A stretch of 13,162 nt of DNA. Source: an uncultured Phycisphaerales bacterium. GTDB lineage: Bacteria > Planctomycetota > Phycisphaerae > Phycisphaerales > SM1A02. The stretch lies in the NCBI GenBank assembly GCA_946886375.1, contig CAMPIL010000059.1, positions 1 to 13,162 of the forward strand. Direction: 5' to 3'. Positions 1 through 7,401 of the stretch are shown here, piece by piece. The notes beneath the pieces are model-generated. The model had not been told where the DNA came from and did no database searches. It saw only the letters and a list, made by a program, of their open reading frames with translations. Each line of letters begins with the position of its first letter. Positions within the stretch are counted from its first letter, which is position 1. A program made the translations under genes and the position numbers.

Positions 1-713
1 GGTCGGCGTTTCTTGGATTGTCCGCGCTGGGCAAGCCGTTCACGCTGCCGACGGGTTTGTTCATGCTTCGCGGCCGGCCGCTGCGCGACTGGATCACGAG
101 CATGATCACCGGCGTGACAGTTGCCGCCGCCGCGTGTGCGCCGTTCTGGCTTGTGTGGGGCGATCATGGCCGGGCGTTTGGATTGTGGCGAACCACCGCA
201 CAGGAACTGGCGGAAAAATTCGCGCACTTCGGCGGGATATATCAGGCCGCGCTGGGGGCGGTTCGAATCCTGATTCCCGCAGACGGACGGCCGGAGGGAT
301 TCAACCTGCAACAGGAATGGCTGGCCCGGCAGTTCTGTTTCCTGTTGCTGATCGGAGCCGTCGTGTGGATTTGCCGCGCTCGCATGGATGTCTGGCGGTC
401 GACATGCGCCATGTTGACCGCGCTGGTGTTGCTGACCACAACCGCGCACCCTTGGTACCTGCTGTGGGGCTTCGCGCTGGTGCCCATGGCGAACAACTGG
501 GTGATCTGGACTCTTTCCCTGACGCTGCCCTGGGGCTATGCGGTGCTGGGAGATATGGTTCACTGGACCGTGCCGACGTGGGTGCTTACTGCGGCGTATG
601 CACCGGTGTTCGCGGCGCTGTTGGCGCAGACTGTGATACAGTTGCGGCAACGGGGAACACGCGGCGGCATCAACGCGCCGGCGCGAGAGTCGCCGACAAC
701 CGTTCAATCCTGA
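1..713 (+). CDS. Membrane glycosyltransferase, GT87/DUF2029-like (C-terminal part)
   Basis: The gene is cut by the left edge: the frame is open from base 3 and gives 236 residues to the TGA at 711-713, so the true start lies outside. A TTG at 18 is in frame but is unlikely to be the start. The fragment holds about five hydrophobic segments. It contains a K-P-x-x-L-P-type stretch near its beginning and HPWYLLW about two thirds along. These features resemble polyprenol-phosphate-sugar-dependent mannosyltransferases of the GT87/DUF2029 group, which are integral membrane enzymes that transfer sugars from lipid carriers at the outer face of the cytoplasmic membrane. The hydrophilic loop between the second and third membrane segments (about bases 180-330) would be extracytoplasmic. 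The catalytic acidic residue expected in the first outer loop is missing because the N-terminus is cut off, so donor and acceptor cannot be judged. The nif3-like gene follows 21 bp downstream on the same strand, probably on one transcript. It could instead be another GT-C family member or a general membrane protein; the assignment rests on topology and the HPWYLLW motif. Confidence 0.6.
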   Translation, partial: SAFLGLSALGKPFTLPTGLFMLRGRPLRDWITSMITGVTVAAAACAPFWLVWGDHGRAFGLWRTTAQELAEKFAHFGGIYQAALGAVRILIPADGRPEGFNLQQEWLARQFCFLLLIGAVVWICRARMDVWRSTCAMLTALVLLTTTAHPWYLLWGFALVPMANNWVIWTLSLTLPWGYAVLGDMVHWTVPTWVLTAAYAPVFAALLAQTVIQLRQRGTRGGINAPARESPTTVQS

Positions 714-734
714 TTGCTCATCGAATGGCTCCAA

Positions 735-1853
735 ATGCTCATCAACGACATCGTTCAATCCCTTGAGACCATCGCCCCGCCGCAGTACGCCGCGGAGTGG
801 GACAACATTGGATTGCTCGCCGGTTCGGGCGAGTGGGAGGCCGATTCAATTCTGCTGACGATCGACCTGACCGACGCGGTGCTGGATGAAGCGGTGAACG
901 CCGGCGCGAAATTGATCGTGAGTTACCACCCGCCGATTTTTCAGCCGCTGAAATCGATCACCGACGCTTCGCCCAAGCAGCGCATCATTTTGAATGCGAT
1001 CGCCTCGCGCCTGGCGATCTACTCGCCGCACACCGCGCTGGACGCCGCCCCGGATGGGATCAACGACTGGCTGGCGCAGGCCTTCGGCACGGGCGATGTG
1101 CGTGCGCTGCAGTCCTATGAATTCCTTCCCGAGAGCGAGCAGTGCAAGATCGTCACCTTCTGCCCGGCGGACATCGTCGACGCCGTTCGCAACGGGCTGG
1201 CTTCGGTCGGCGCGGGGCAGATCGGCAAGTATCAGTTGTGCTCATTCGAGTTGCCCGGACGCGGTACGTTCTTCGCGGGAGACGGCGCCAAGCCCACCCT
1301 AGGGGTTCGCGGGGCGATGCAGGTGGTGGATGAGGTGAGGCTGGAAATGGTCTGCCCCAAAGCCGCGCTCGCCCTGGCGCTCGCCACGCTGCGGCAGTTC
1401 CACCCTTATGAAGAGCCCGCGATCGACATCTATCCTCTGCACTCACGCCCGCTGCGGCACATCGGCCACGGCCGGCGGGTCATGCTCGATCAAGCCGTCA
1501 CACTCAAGTCCTTGGCGCAGCGCCTCAAGCAGAATCTCGGCCTCAAGCGCCTGGAGGTGGCGGTTGGCCACGACGCCCCGGCCCGGTACACGCGCATCGG
1601 CGTGTGCGCGGGAGCCGGCGGGTCGCTGCTCCAGGACGCCATCGATCAGGGCTGCCAACTCTTCTTCACCGGCGAGTTGCGCCATCACGATGTGCTCAAC
1701 GCCCAAGCCCAGGGCTGCACCGTGGTGCTGGCCGGCCACACCAACACCGAGCGCGGATACCTGAAGGTGCTGCGCAAGCGGCTGAATGATGTGGCGCCGG
1801 ATGTGAACGTGAGCATCTCGCGCCGCGACGCCAACCCGCTGCGATCAATGTGA
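735..1853 (+). CDS. Nif3-like dinuclear metal centre hexameric protein (YqfO type)
   Basis: 372 residues. The N-terminal motif EWDNIGLLAG (21-30) and SYHPPIF (63-69) are hallmarks of the NIF3/DUF34 family. Likely ligands of the two-metal site are H65, H99 and D103 (in YSPHTALD), then H335 and E339 in GHTNTERG near the C-terminus. FFTGELRHHDVL just before that is also typical. At this length the protein belongs to the longer YqfO-type subgroup, in which a PII/CutA-like domain is inserted between the two halves of the Nif3 fold (here about residues 130-235). Members form toroidal hexamers in the cytoplasm; the biological role is unsettled, with GTP cyclohydrolase-type and metal-chaperone roles proposed. 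I chose the ATG at 735 because homology begins there; the frame also opens with a TTG at 714, directly after the upstream stop. There is no evident Shine-Dalgarno sequence, so translation may be coupled to the upstream glycosyltransferase gene. The stop lies only 11 bp from the convergent asmA-like gene. Confidence 0.93.
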   Translation: MLINDIVQSLETIAPPQYAAEWDNIGLLAGSGEWEADSILLTIDLTDAVLDEAVNAGAKLIVSYHPPIFQPLKSITDASPKQRIILNAIASRLAIYSPHTALDAAPDGINDWLAQAFGTGDVRALQSYEFLPESEQCKIVTFCPADIVDAVRNGLASVGAGQIGKYQLCSFELPGRGTFFAGDGAKPTLGVRGAMQVVDEVRLEMVCPKAALALALATLRQFHPYEEPAIDIYPLHSRPLRHIGHGRRVMLDQAVTLKSLAQRLKQNLGLKRLEVAVGHDAPARYTRIGVCAGAGGSLLQDAIDQGCQLFFTGELRHHDVLNAQAQGCTVVLAGHTNTERGYLKVLRKRLNDVAPDVNVSISRRDANPLRSM

Positions 1854-1864
1854 TGTGACGCCGA

Positions 1865-4800
1865 TCATTTGTCGTTCAATTTGTCCAGCAGTCCGCCGAT
1901 TCCGCCCTTGTCCTTGAGCAGTTGCTCCAAGCCGCCCTTGAAACCGGCGTCCAGCGCGGCTTTGCCTATGTCGAAATCCGGATCAATCGAGGTTTTCAAT
2001 TCGCCGAATTTTCCGCGCGTCACCAGCGGCACGACGATCTGGTCAGCGAAACCTTCCAGTTCCTGAATCGATTGCCCAAGCGCCCGCAGCGGCACTTCCG
2101 TTCGCAGGTTGACCGTGCGATGCACAAGGTCGATCTGGCCGGAGTACACCAGCGTGTATTTGTCGATGTGCACCGCGAAGCGGTCGTAGGTGACAATGCC
2201 CTTGCGAATCTTCGCGATGATGGGTTCGATCTCGCCCGAAATCGTTTGCTTGCGTTGATCCTGGCCGAAAATCTTGAGCAGGAAGAGCGTTGTCGAGCCG
2301 CTGTCGATCTCGACCTTGCCCAGGGTAATTTCAATGTTCGCGCCCAGTTGGCTGATGTCGAATCGGCCGTTGGCATCCAGCGGCGCCTGCAACCAGGGCA
2401 CGTGCACTCGCAGCGGCTGCTCGGTGGTGCGGATGTCGGAGAAGATCGGGTGAATCTTGTACAGCACTCGGTCGCGCAAAGGCGGGCTCAGGGCAAGTTC
2501 CGCACGCAGCGGGTTGGTCTTGTTGATGTTCAACGATCGCTCGCGCCCGGCGACGGTCGCTTCAAGCCAGCCGTTGGTCGCGTCTATCCGCGCATCCATC
2601 CGGCCCGTATTGGGCGAAAAGCGATTGGCCTTGATCGTGGCGTCCATCAGCGGACCAACCGCCGCGACAAGCAGGCCTTCCATTTTCGCGGCGGCGTCGG
2701 CCACGGCCGTAGGCACCTGCTTGACGTTGGCGTCCAGTTGCACCTTCATCGTGGCGAGGCTGAGTTTCGAATCCTGTCCCATCAGATCGACCAGTTTGCC
2801 GGAAACGTCCAACACGCCTGGTTTGGGCTCGCTGATGGTTCTGGCCGGCTGCGTGGCGGCGGCGCGTGCGGCGGGGGTGCCGGGCGCGGCTTCGATCGGC
2901 GGAAGTTTGGCGTCGGCTTTGCCTCGCAACGTGAACTGCACGCCGTCGTTCAGATCGGCGCACGTCAGCGAGGTGACCAGGTTGCTCAGCGTGATTTCCG
3001 TTTCGCCTGCGCTCATCATGTGCAGCGGCCCGCCAGTGATGCCGACGTCGACCAACACCGCCTTGGGATCAAAGGACTGATCAGCAAGCATCGCGCGGGG
3101 GATACGGATTTCACGCAGGTTGGCTTCCACGGCAAGATCACTGAGCACGCGCGTGCGATCCGCGGCGGCAGCGTCGCCCGAAGGCGGCGGGTTCATCTGC
3201 TGCTCCAGCGCGTTGCGCGTGAGAATCAACTTCGATGTGTGTCCCTTGACCGTGATGAACTGCGGGTCTGCCATCACATCGAGTTCGGCTTCAACGTTGG
3301 GCAGCAGCGGGTGCGCGTGAACCTGGTATGAGCCGCCCCCGCCTTTCAGGGATGCGGCCAGATTGCCTCGATCGCCGGTCCACTTGGAAATCTCGCCCGG
3401 CTGGCGGCCGATCATCTGCTCCAGGTGCGCCACCGAGAGTTCCGAGAATCCCATGTCCGATGTGATCGTGAGCTGTTCGCCCAGCGCGAGATAACTTCGA
3501 TGGCGGATGTTCGCGACGCCCTGTCCGGCACGCGGCCGGTTGAGCGTGAGGTCGCCATCGATTTCGTATCGCGGCGGAGTGGAGCCGAGCGTCGTCGTAA
3601 TGTTCGCAAGCACGTTGGAGAGATTCAGCGGTTCCACGAATCCCGGAACGTTGTTGACCGTCATGCTCAACACTTCAAGCGATGCGTGCACGGGTTCCTT
3701 GGGCAGGGCGTACTGCAATGGCCCGGTGGCGGGCATCCTGAACTGTTGAATGTCGATCGCGCCAGCCGCCGCCGATTCAAGCACGATCGGCTTCGCCGCG
3801 CCCTGTTGCAGGTGCGCAACGAGGTTGGGGGTCATGTTGAGCGTCAGCCGCCCGCCGAGGACGTTGATCGCGTCGGGCTCGCGGATTGCGCTGAGCGTGG
3901 CCTGCGCGTTCTGACCGCTGGCCTGCACGCTGGCCGCGAGATTGGAATCCGATGCGCTCGTGGTCAGCGTTGCGCTGAGCGAGCGGCCGATGACATCGTC
4001 AATCAACGCATCACGATTCGGCGCGAATTGCTTGATCGTGTCCGCAGGCAGATCGCGCACAGCAAGGGTTCCCACCGGCATCGCGTTGGCGAGATCGAGT
4101 TTGCCTTGCGCATCGAACAGTTTCGTGATGCGCTCATCAAACTCGATGTGCCCGCCATTCACCATCGCGGTTCCCTGCGCGGCAACCGATTCGCCAAGTC
4201 TGGGCGAATTGAACTGCGTCGCCACGCCTTGAACTTCCAGCGTCGCCGGCTTCTCGGGCAGCGTGACGGCGACCGGACCGGCGAGGTTCATCGTTCCCGT
4301 TGCGGCGAAATCCTGCAGGCGGTAACTCCCCGTGGCAGGGTCCATCGGCGGCACGGTGAAGGAGGTCAACTGAATCCGGGCCGCGGTCGCCCGATCGATG
4401 GTGAGGTTGGCCAGCGCCTTGACCAGTTCCGGATTGATGGCCTTGGCATCGATCAACAAGTGATTGCCAACCAGTGAGCGGCGCTGGGGATCAACGGTTC
4501 CCTTGGCTTCAACCGTAAGCAGCGCGGCCAGAGCATTGAGAGTCACCTCGCGTGTGGCGCCTGCGGAAAACGACGCGTTGACGTCCAGCACCGGTCCGAC
4601 ATCGCGGCTGAGCACCACCGGCAATCCCGCGCGATCAACCGCCGGCTGCAGAATCGATGTGGGCAGCGTGGAGCCTTGCAGCGTGCCAGTGACTTTTTCA
4701 ATTGCCACCTGCACATCGCCCTTGGGCGTGAACAGTTCATCAACGCTCAAACTGGCTGTCAGCGTGCTTGGCGCTTGATCTTCGATCTGCGCGTTGCTGT

Positions 4801-5875
4801 CGATCGCGATGACGGTTGTCTTGGTGAGGTCGCTGCTGGCGATAGTGGCCTTGAACTGGTGCACCATGCCACGCAAGTCGGCTGCGGGAATGGGAAGGTT
4901 CTGCGCGATCGCGGTGATGTTGGCGGAGCCGCCCTGCAGCGCCAGTTCGCCGTTGGCGTTCAGCACGTTGGCCAGCGCGGCTTGCGCCTCAACGGTGGTC
5001 TCGGGCTGCCCTTCAATTTGCGCGTTGGCGTTCAGCGACGCCACGATGCGGCCGGTCAAGTCGTCGCTGACCAGGCTCACCGTCACGGTCTTCACCTGCA
5101 CCGGCGCGTTCACGCCGGGCACTTGGAACGGCAACGGAATCGACTGCACCTGCGCATCCAGTTTCACGTTCGCGCCCTTCAGCGTCAGCGTGCCGTCGGG
5201 AGCAAACAGGTCCGCAGCCTGGCCGTGCACGTCCAGCGAGCCCGGCGTGCCGTCGGCGAGCGTCTTGCCCTGCAGGTCAATTGTGATCGGCTGTGTCGGA
5301 TCGACATAGGCGAACTTGCCGGTGAGATTGTCCAGCACCAGCCGCTGGTTGGTCTTCAAAATCTTCAGATCAACCGTCAAGCCGGCAATGTTCACCGTCG
5401 TGGGCGGAATGTCGGAGATTCTGAACGGCTTGCCCGGTCCCGGCGAAGGCTGCGGCTGCTGCGGGCCTGAAGGTTTCTTGAGCAGGTCCTGGAAACTGAT
5501 CGAATTATCTTCGCGCACTTCGCCGGCAATTGTGCCGGAGAGAGTCACCTCAATCGGCCCGGGCTGCTTGGTGATGATCTGAAACAAGCCGGCGTGCACA
5601 GCGATGTCAAGGTTTGCGGCCTCTTTGCCCTGGGCATCGACAATGCGCAGGTTGTCGATGAACTGGTCGCCGAACCATCCGGCCTTGACGCGATCGAAGG
5701 TTGCGGTGCCGTTGATGGAATCGTTGATGGCGCTGCGGATGACGCCGTTGGCCAACCCCCAACTGATGAGCGTTGGAAGCAGCGCGATGACGACGATGAG
5801 CAGCAGCAGGACGCCGCCGAGCACAACAAGCCATTTTCGGCGAGGGCGTCGCGCGGATGTGGGAGTGTCGGCCAT
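1865..5875 (-). CDS. Giant AsmA/TamB-like membrane-anchored protein
   Basis: 1336 residues. A short basic N-terminus (R9, R10, R12, R13, K14) precedes one strong hydrophobic helix (about 15-40), giving a signal anchor with the rest of the chain outside the cytoplasmic membrane. The body is almost entirely predicted beta strand rich in alternating L/V/I, as in AsmA/TamB-type lipid-transfer proteins. The segment just after the anchor, with AGWFGDQFIDNLRIVDAQG (65-83), and the C-terminal block (about 1185-1300, with SGQIDLVHRTVNLRTEVPL) match the AsmA pattern. A proline-rich linker lies at 135-150 and an Ala/Pro-rich one at about 992-1020. An imperfect module of about 80 residues recurs at 212, 294 and 371, and again near 1018. 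The last 30 residues are Gly/Lys/Leu-rich. By family it may help move or organise lipids between membranes; the substrate is unknown. The frame runs open to 6010, but the ATG at 5875 fits the signal anchor and lies 6 bases after a TACACT box. The pilZ-like gene is 61 bp upstream. Confidence 0.75.
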   Translation of the reverse strand: MADTPTSARRPRRKWLVVLGGVLLLLIVVIALLPTLISWGLANGVIRSAINDSINGTATFDRVKAGWFGDQFIDNLRIVDAQGKEAANLDIAVHAGLFQIITKQPGPIEVTLSGTIAGEVREDNSISFQDLLKKPSGPQQPQPSPGPGKPFRISDIPPTTVNIAGLTVDLKILKTNQRLVLDNLTGKFAYVDPTQPITIDLQGKTLADGTPGSLDVHGQAADLFAPDGTLTLKGANVKLDAQVQSIPLPFQVPGVNAPVQVKTVTVSLVSDDLTGRIVASLNANAQIEGQPETTVEAQAALANVLNANGELALQGGSANITAIAQNLPIPAADLRGMVHQFKATIASSDLTKTTVIAIDSNAQIEDQAPSTLTASLSVDELFTPKGDVQVAIEKVTGTLQGSTLPTSILQPAVDRAGLPVVLSRDVGPVLDVNASFSAGATREVTLNALAALLTVEAKGTVDPQRRSLVGNHLLIDAKAINPELVKALANLTIDRATAARIQLTSFTVPPMDPATGSYRLQDFAATGTMNLAGPVAVTLPEKPATLEVQGVATQFNSPRLGESVAAQGTAMVNGGHIEFDERITKLFDAQGKLDLANAMPVGTLAVRDLPADTIKQFAPNRDALIDDVIGRSLSATLTTSASDSNLAASVQASGQNAQATLSAIREPDAINVLGGRLTLNMTPNLVAHLQQGAAKPIVLESAAAGAIDIQQFRMPATGPLQYALPKEPVHASLEVLSMTVNNVPGFVEPLNLSNVLANITTTLGSTPPRYEIDGDLTLNRPRAGQGVANIRHRSYLALGEQLTITSDMGFSELSVAHLEQMIGRQPGEISKWTGDRGNLAASLKGGGGSYQVHAHPLLPNVEAELDVMADPQFITVKGHTSKLILTRNALEQQMNPPPSGDAAAADRTRVLSDLAVEANLREIRIPRAMLADQSFDPKAVLVDVGITGGPLHMMSAGETEITLSNLVTSLTCADLNDGVQFTLRGKADAKLPPIEAAPGTPAARAAATQPARTISEPKPGVLDVSGKLVDLMGQDSKLSLATMKVQLDANVKQVPTAVADAAAKMEGLLVAAVGPLMDATIKANRFSPNTGRMDARIDATNGWLEATVAGRERSLNINKTNPLRAELALSPPLRDRVLYKIHPIFSDIRTTEQPLRVHVPWLQAPLDANGRFDISQLGANIEITLGKVEIDSGSTTLFLLKIFGQDQRKQTISGEIEPIIAKIRKGIVTYDRFAVHIDKYTLVYSGQIDLVHRTVNLRTEVPLRALGQSIQELEGFADQIVVPLVTRGKFGELKTSIDPDFDIGKAALDAGFKGGLEQLLKDKGGIGGLLDKLNDK

Positions 5876-5881
5876 ACACGA

Positions 5882-5887
5882 AGTGTA
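5882..5887 (-). promoter_or_regulatory. -10-like hexamer TACACT before the asmA-like gene
   Basis: TACACT on the minus strand ends 6 bases before the ATG at 5875. With normal spacing, transcription would begin at or next to the start codon and give a leaderless message. No convincing -35 hexamer is visible 16-18 bases upstream. It would let the asmA-like gene be transcribed separately from the pilZ-like gene. The same hexamer occurs 7 bases before gmk, which supports the reading, but no transcript data are available. Confidence 0.4.
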
Positions 5888-5936
5888 GCCGAGACATGCG
5901 GAATTCAGGAATGTGTGCCAGCGGCGGGTGGCGTGC

Positions 5937-6278
5937 TCAAGCCGCGAGTCGCAGCGTTTCGGGGTGCGCCTGGGATTCCTCGAACCGCAGGCCCACGAGC
6001 GTGCAGTCATCGACGGTCTGAACCGCGCGCGTCACCGCGGCGCGAATCATTTCATCGCAGCGGATCAGGCTCTGCCGGCGCTTGGCCGCAACGCCGATGT
6101 GAATGATGTCGCCGGGTTTGAGCGCAAGCAACCGAGGCACTTCGATCATCGCGCCGCCCGTGGAAAGGTCGCGCGTGGATCCCGCGAAGTACTTGCCGCT
6201 GCGCGCATCGTGAAACTTGCACGGGCAATTCACGGCAATTCTGGGATTGGAACGGCGGTCGCCGTCGATCATCGGCAT
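5937..6278 (-). CDS. Single-domain PilZ protein (putative c-di-GMP receptor)
   Basis: 113 residues, about the size of a lone PilZ domain. Both halves of the c-di-GMP signature are present: RxxxR at R9-R13 (RRSNPR) and DxSxxG at D37, S39, G42 (DLSTGG). The spacing of about 25 residues between them is normal. After the motif comes a beta-rich region with KPGDIIHIGV, then VGLRFEE near the end, as in other PilZ domains. PilZ proteins bind cyclic di-GMP in the cytoplasm and act on a partner protein; no effector domain is attached here. The frame extends upstream to 6479, but the ATG at 6278 is preferred because GAGG at 6287-6290 (minus strand) lies 8 bases before it and the PilZ homology starts just after; an ATG at 6272 is the alternative. 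The asmA-like gene follows 61 bp downstream on the same strand, so the pair may be cotranscribed and functionally linked. That link is inference. Confidence 0.88.
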   Translation of the reverse strand: MPMIDGDRRSNPRIAVNCPCKFHDARSGKYFAGSTRDLSTGGAMIEVPRLLALKPGDIIHIGVAAKRRQSLIRCDEMIRAAVTRAVQTVDDCTLVGLRFEESQAHPETLRLAA

Positions 6279-6286
6279 GGCACAGG

Positions 6287-6290
6287 CCTC
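6287..6290 (-). promoter_or_regulatory. Shine-Dalgarno GAGG of the pilZ-like gene
   Basis: GAGG on the minus strand sits 8 bases before the ATG at 6278. It decides between the two close ATGs (6278 and 6272) and rejects the long 5' extension of this frame. Few genes in the window have such a site. Confidence 0.5.
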
Positions 6291-6463
6291 AAATCCGCTA
6301 TCGGCGGAAAATCCCCCCTGCTTTGGTGAATTCCGAAAATCAATCGTCCAACACCCCCAGGACAATGTTGCAACGCGGAATTTGTGATGCGCAACGCCCC
6401 GGCTGGAATGCCTTGCCCAGTGGCTCAAGGTCTTGGCTGCATGCCGGTTGTACGGCGTTGTCC

Positions 6464-6469
6464 TATGCT
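6464..6469 (+). promoter_or_regulatory. -10-like hexamer TATGCT before ispE
   Basis: TATGCT ends 8 bases before the ispE ATG at 6478, the same short spacing as for gmk and the asmA-like gene, which implies a leaderless or nearly leaderless transcript. No good -35 match is seen at 16-18 bases, so the call rests on the -10 element and its repeated position. Confidence 0.35.
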
Positions 6470-6477
6470 CATGCGTC

Positions 6478-7401
6478 ATGCGTCAATCGCTCGCCATTCA
6501 TGCCCCGGCCAAACTCAATCTGGCGCTGTCGGTCGGCACGCCCAACGCACAAGGCATGCATCCGATCTGCTCGTGGATGGTCACCGTCAACCTCTTCGAC
6601 GACCTGCTCGTCACGCGGCTGGAGGATGACCGCCTGTCGCGCTACGCGATTCTCTGGCACGCCGACGCCAAGCGCCGCAGCGACATTAACTGGTCCATCA
6701 CCAGGGACCTTGCGGTGCGGGCGCACCTGGCCCTGGAACAACACGCGGGACATCCGCTGCCCGTGCAGTTGAAACTCGAGAAGCGAATCCCCGTCGGCGG
6801 CGGGCTGGGTGGCGGATCATCCGACGCGGCCGCCATGCTGCGTGCTGTGAACGAATTGTTCGGACTTGGCCTTTCACTGGAAGAACTGGCAGCGGTCGGC
6901 GCGTCGCTTGGGTCCGACGTGCCGTTCCTTGTGCGTGGCGGCAGCGCGATCGTGCAGGGCATTGGCGATCAGATCACTCACCATGAAGACGTTCCGTCGC
7001 TGCACGCGGTGATCGCGTTTCCGCAGGCCAGTTGTCCCACCGCGAGGGTGTACGGGCATTTTGATGAATCGCTGCCGCAGCGCAACGGGGCTGCCATTCG
7101 CGCCGACGCCGTGGCCGCCTTGGTGCGAAACGCCGTGCAAGGTTCGCTCAATTCCGAGATGTTGTTCAATGATCTGGCCCGGCCGGCGATCAAGTCGGCC
7201 CCGCAACTGGAGGACGATCTCGCATCGCTCAGCGCCCTGGCCGAGCGTCCGGCGCATGTGACCGGGTCCGGATCAAGCCTGTTCGTGATGTGCGACAACC
7301 AGGTGCACGCCATGACCTTGGCCGACGCGGTGGAGCGCACACTGCATCTTCCCGCAGTGGCGGCGCAGACTTGTTCGGTACCCCATCATGCCCCAGTCTG
7401 A
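6478..7401 (+). CDS. ispE: 4-diphosphocytidyl-2-C-methyl-D-erythritol kinase
   Basis: 307 residues, a little longer than the usual 280-300. This GHMP kinase phosphorylates CDP-methylerythritol with ATP, the fourth step of the non-mevalonate isoprenoid pathway, in the cytoplasm. Visible motifs are APAKLNLAL (9-17) with the catalytic lysine K12, the glycine-rich phosphate loop PVGGGLGGGSSDAA (105-118), GSDVPF (145-150) with the catalytic aspartate D147, and TGSGSS (262-267) near the C-terminus. The usual GYH substrate-site motif reads GMH (26-28), so the tyrosine that stacks on the cytosine in the E. coli enzyme appears replaced by methionine. The frame extends upstream to 6433, but the ATG at 6478 places the AKLNL motif at the normal distance from the start. 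There is no Shine-Dalgarno sequence; a TATGCT box 8 bases upstream suggests a leaderless message. The 3' end overlaps lspA by 14 bp. Confidence 0.96.
   Translation: MRQSLAIHAPAKLNLALSVGTPNAQGMHPICSWMVTVNLFDDLLVTRLEDDRLSRYAILWHADAKRRSDINWSITRDLAVRAHLALEQHAGHPLPVQLKLEKRIPVGGGLGGGSSDAAAMLRAVNELFGLGLSLEELAAVGASLGSDVPFLVRGGSAIVQGIGDQITHHEDVPSLHAVIAFPQASCPTARVYGHFDESLPQRNGAAIRADAVAALVRNAVQGSLNSEMLFNDLARPAIKSAPQLEDDLASLSALAERPAHVTGSGSSLFVMCDNQVHAMTLADAVERTLHLPAVAAQTCSVPHHAPV

Larger units (their letters stand above)
6279..6477. other. Divergent intergenic region between pilZ-like gene and ispE
   Basis: This 199-bp stretch is the longest non-coding interval in the window and must carry the outward promoters for the pilZ-like gene and ispE. 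It is visibly more AT-rich than the flanking genes in its central part. Visible elements are the pilZ-like Shine-Dalgarno site, a TATGCT box near ispE, and two direct copies of GCAACGC (6370-6376 and 6391-6397) whose starts are 21 bp apart, about two helical turns. I see no riboswitch fold I can name and no small open frame with a convincing start. Confidence 0.6.

Noticed and set aside
1922..3331. 469-codon open frame on the plus strand, antisense to the asmA-like gene
   Set aside because: It is rich in Arg, Gly, His and Val with no recognisable motif, and mirrors the codon bias of the real gene. Long antisense frames are expected in GC-rich coding DNA.
3425..4477. 350-codon plus-strand frame opposite the asmA-like gene
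   Set aside because: Arg-rich shadow with no motif, in the phase that mirrors third-position GC bias of the real gene.
5876..6010. 45-codon N-terminal extension of the asmA-like frame (start at 6010)
   Set aside because: It would overlap the pilZ-like coding end and put an Arg/Cys-rich tail before a normal signal anchor; the ATG at 5875 fits better.
6279..6477. c-di-GMP (GEMM-type) riboswitch upstream of the pilZ-like gene
   Set aside because: Looked for because of the PilZ context; neither the conserved core sequence nor paired stems of GEMM aptamers are recognisable.
6279..6479. 67-codon N-terminal extension of the PilZ frame (start at 6479)
   Set aside because: A GAGG site directly precedes the ATG at 6278, PilZ homology begins there, and the extension would run across the ispE start.
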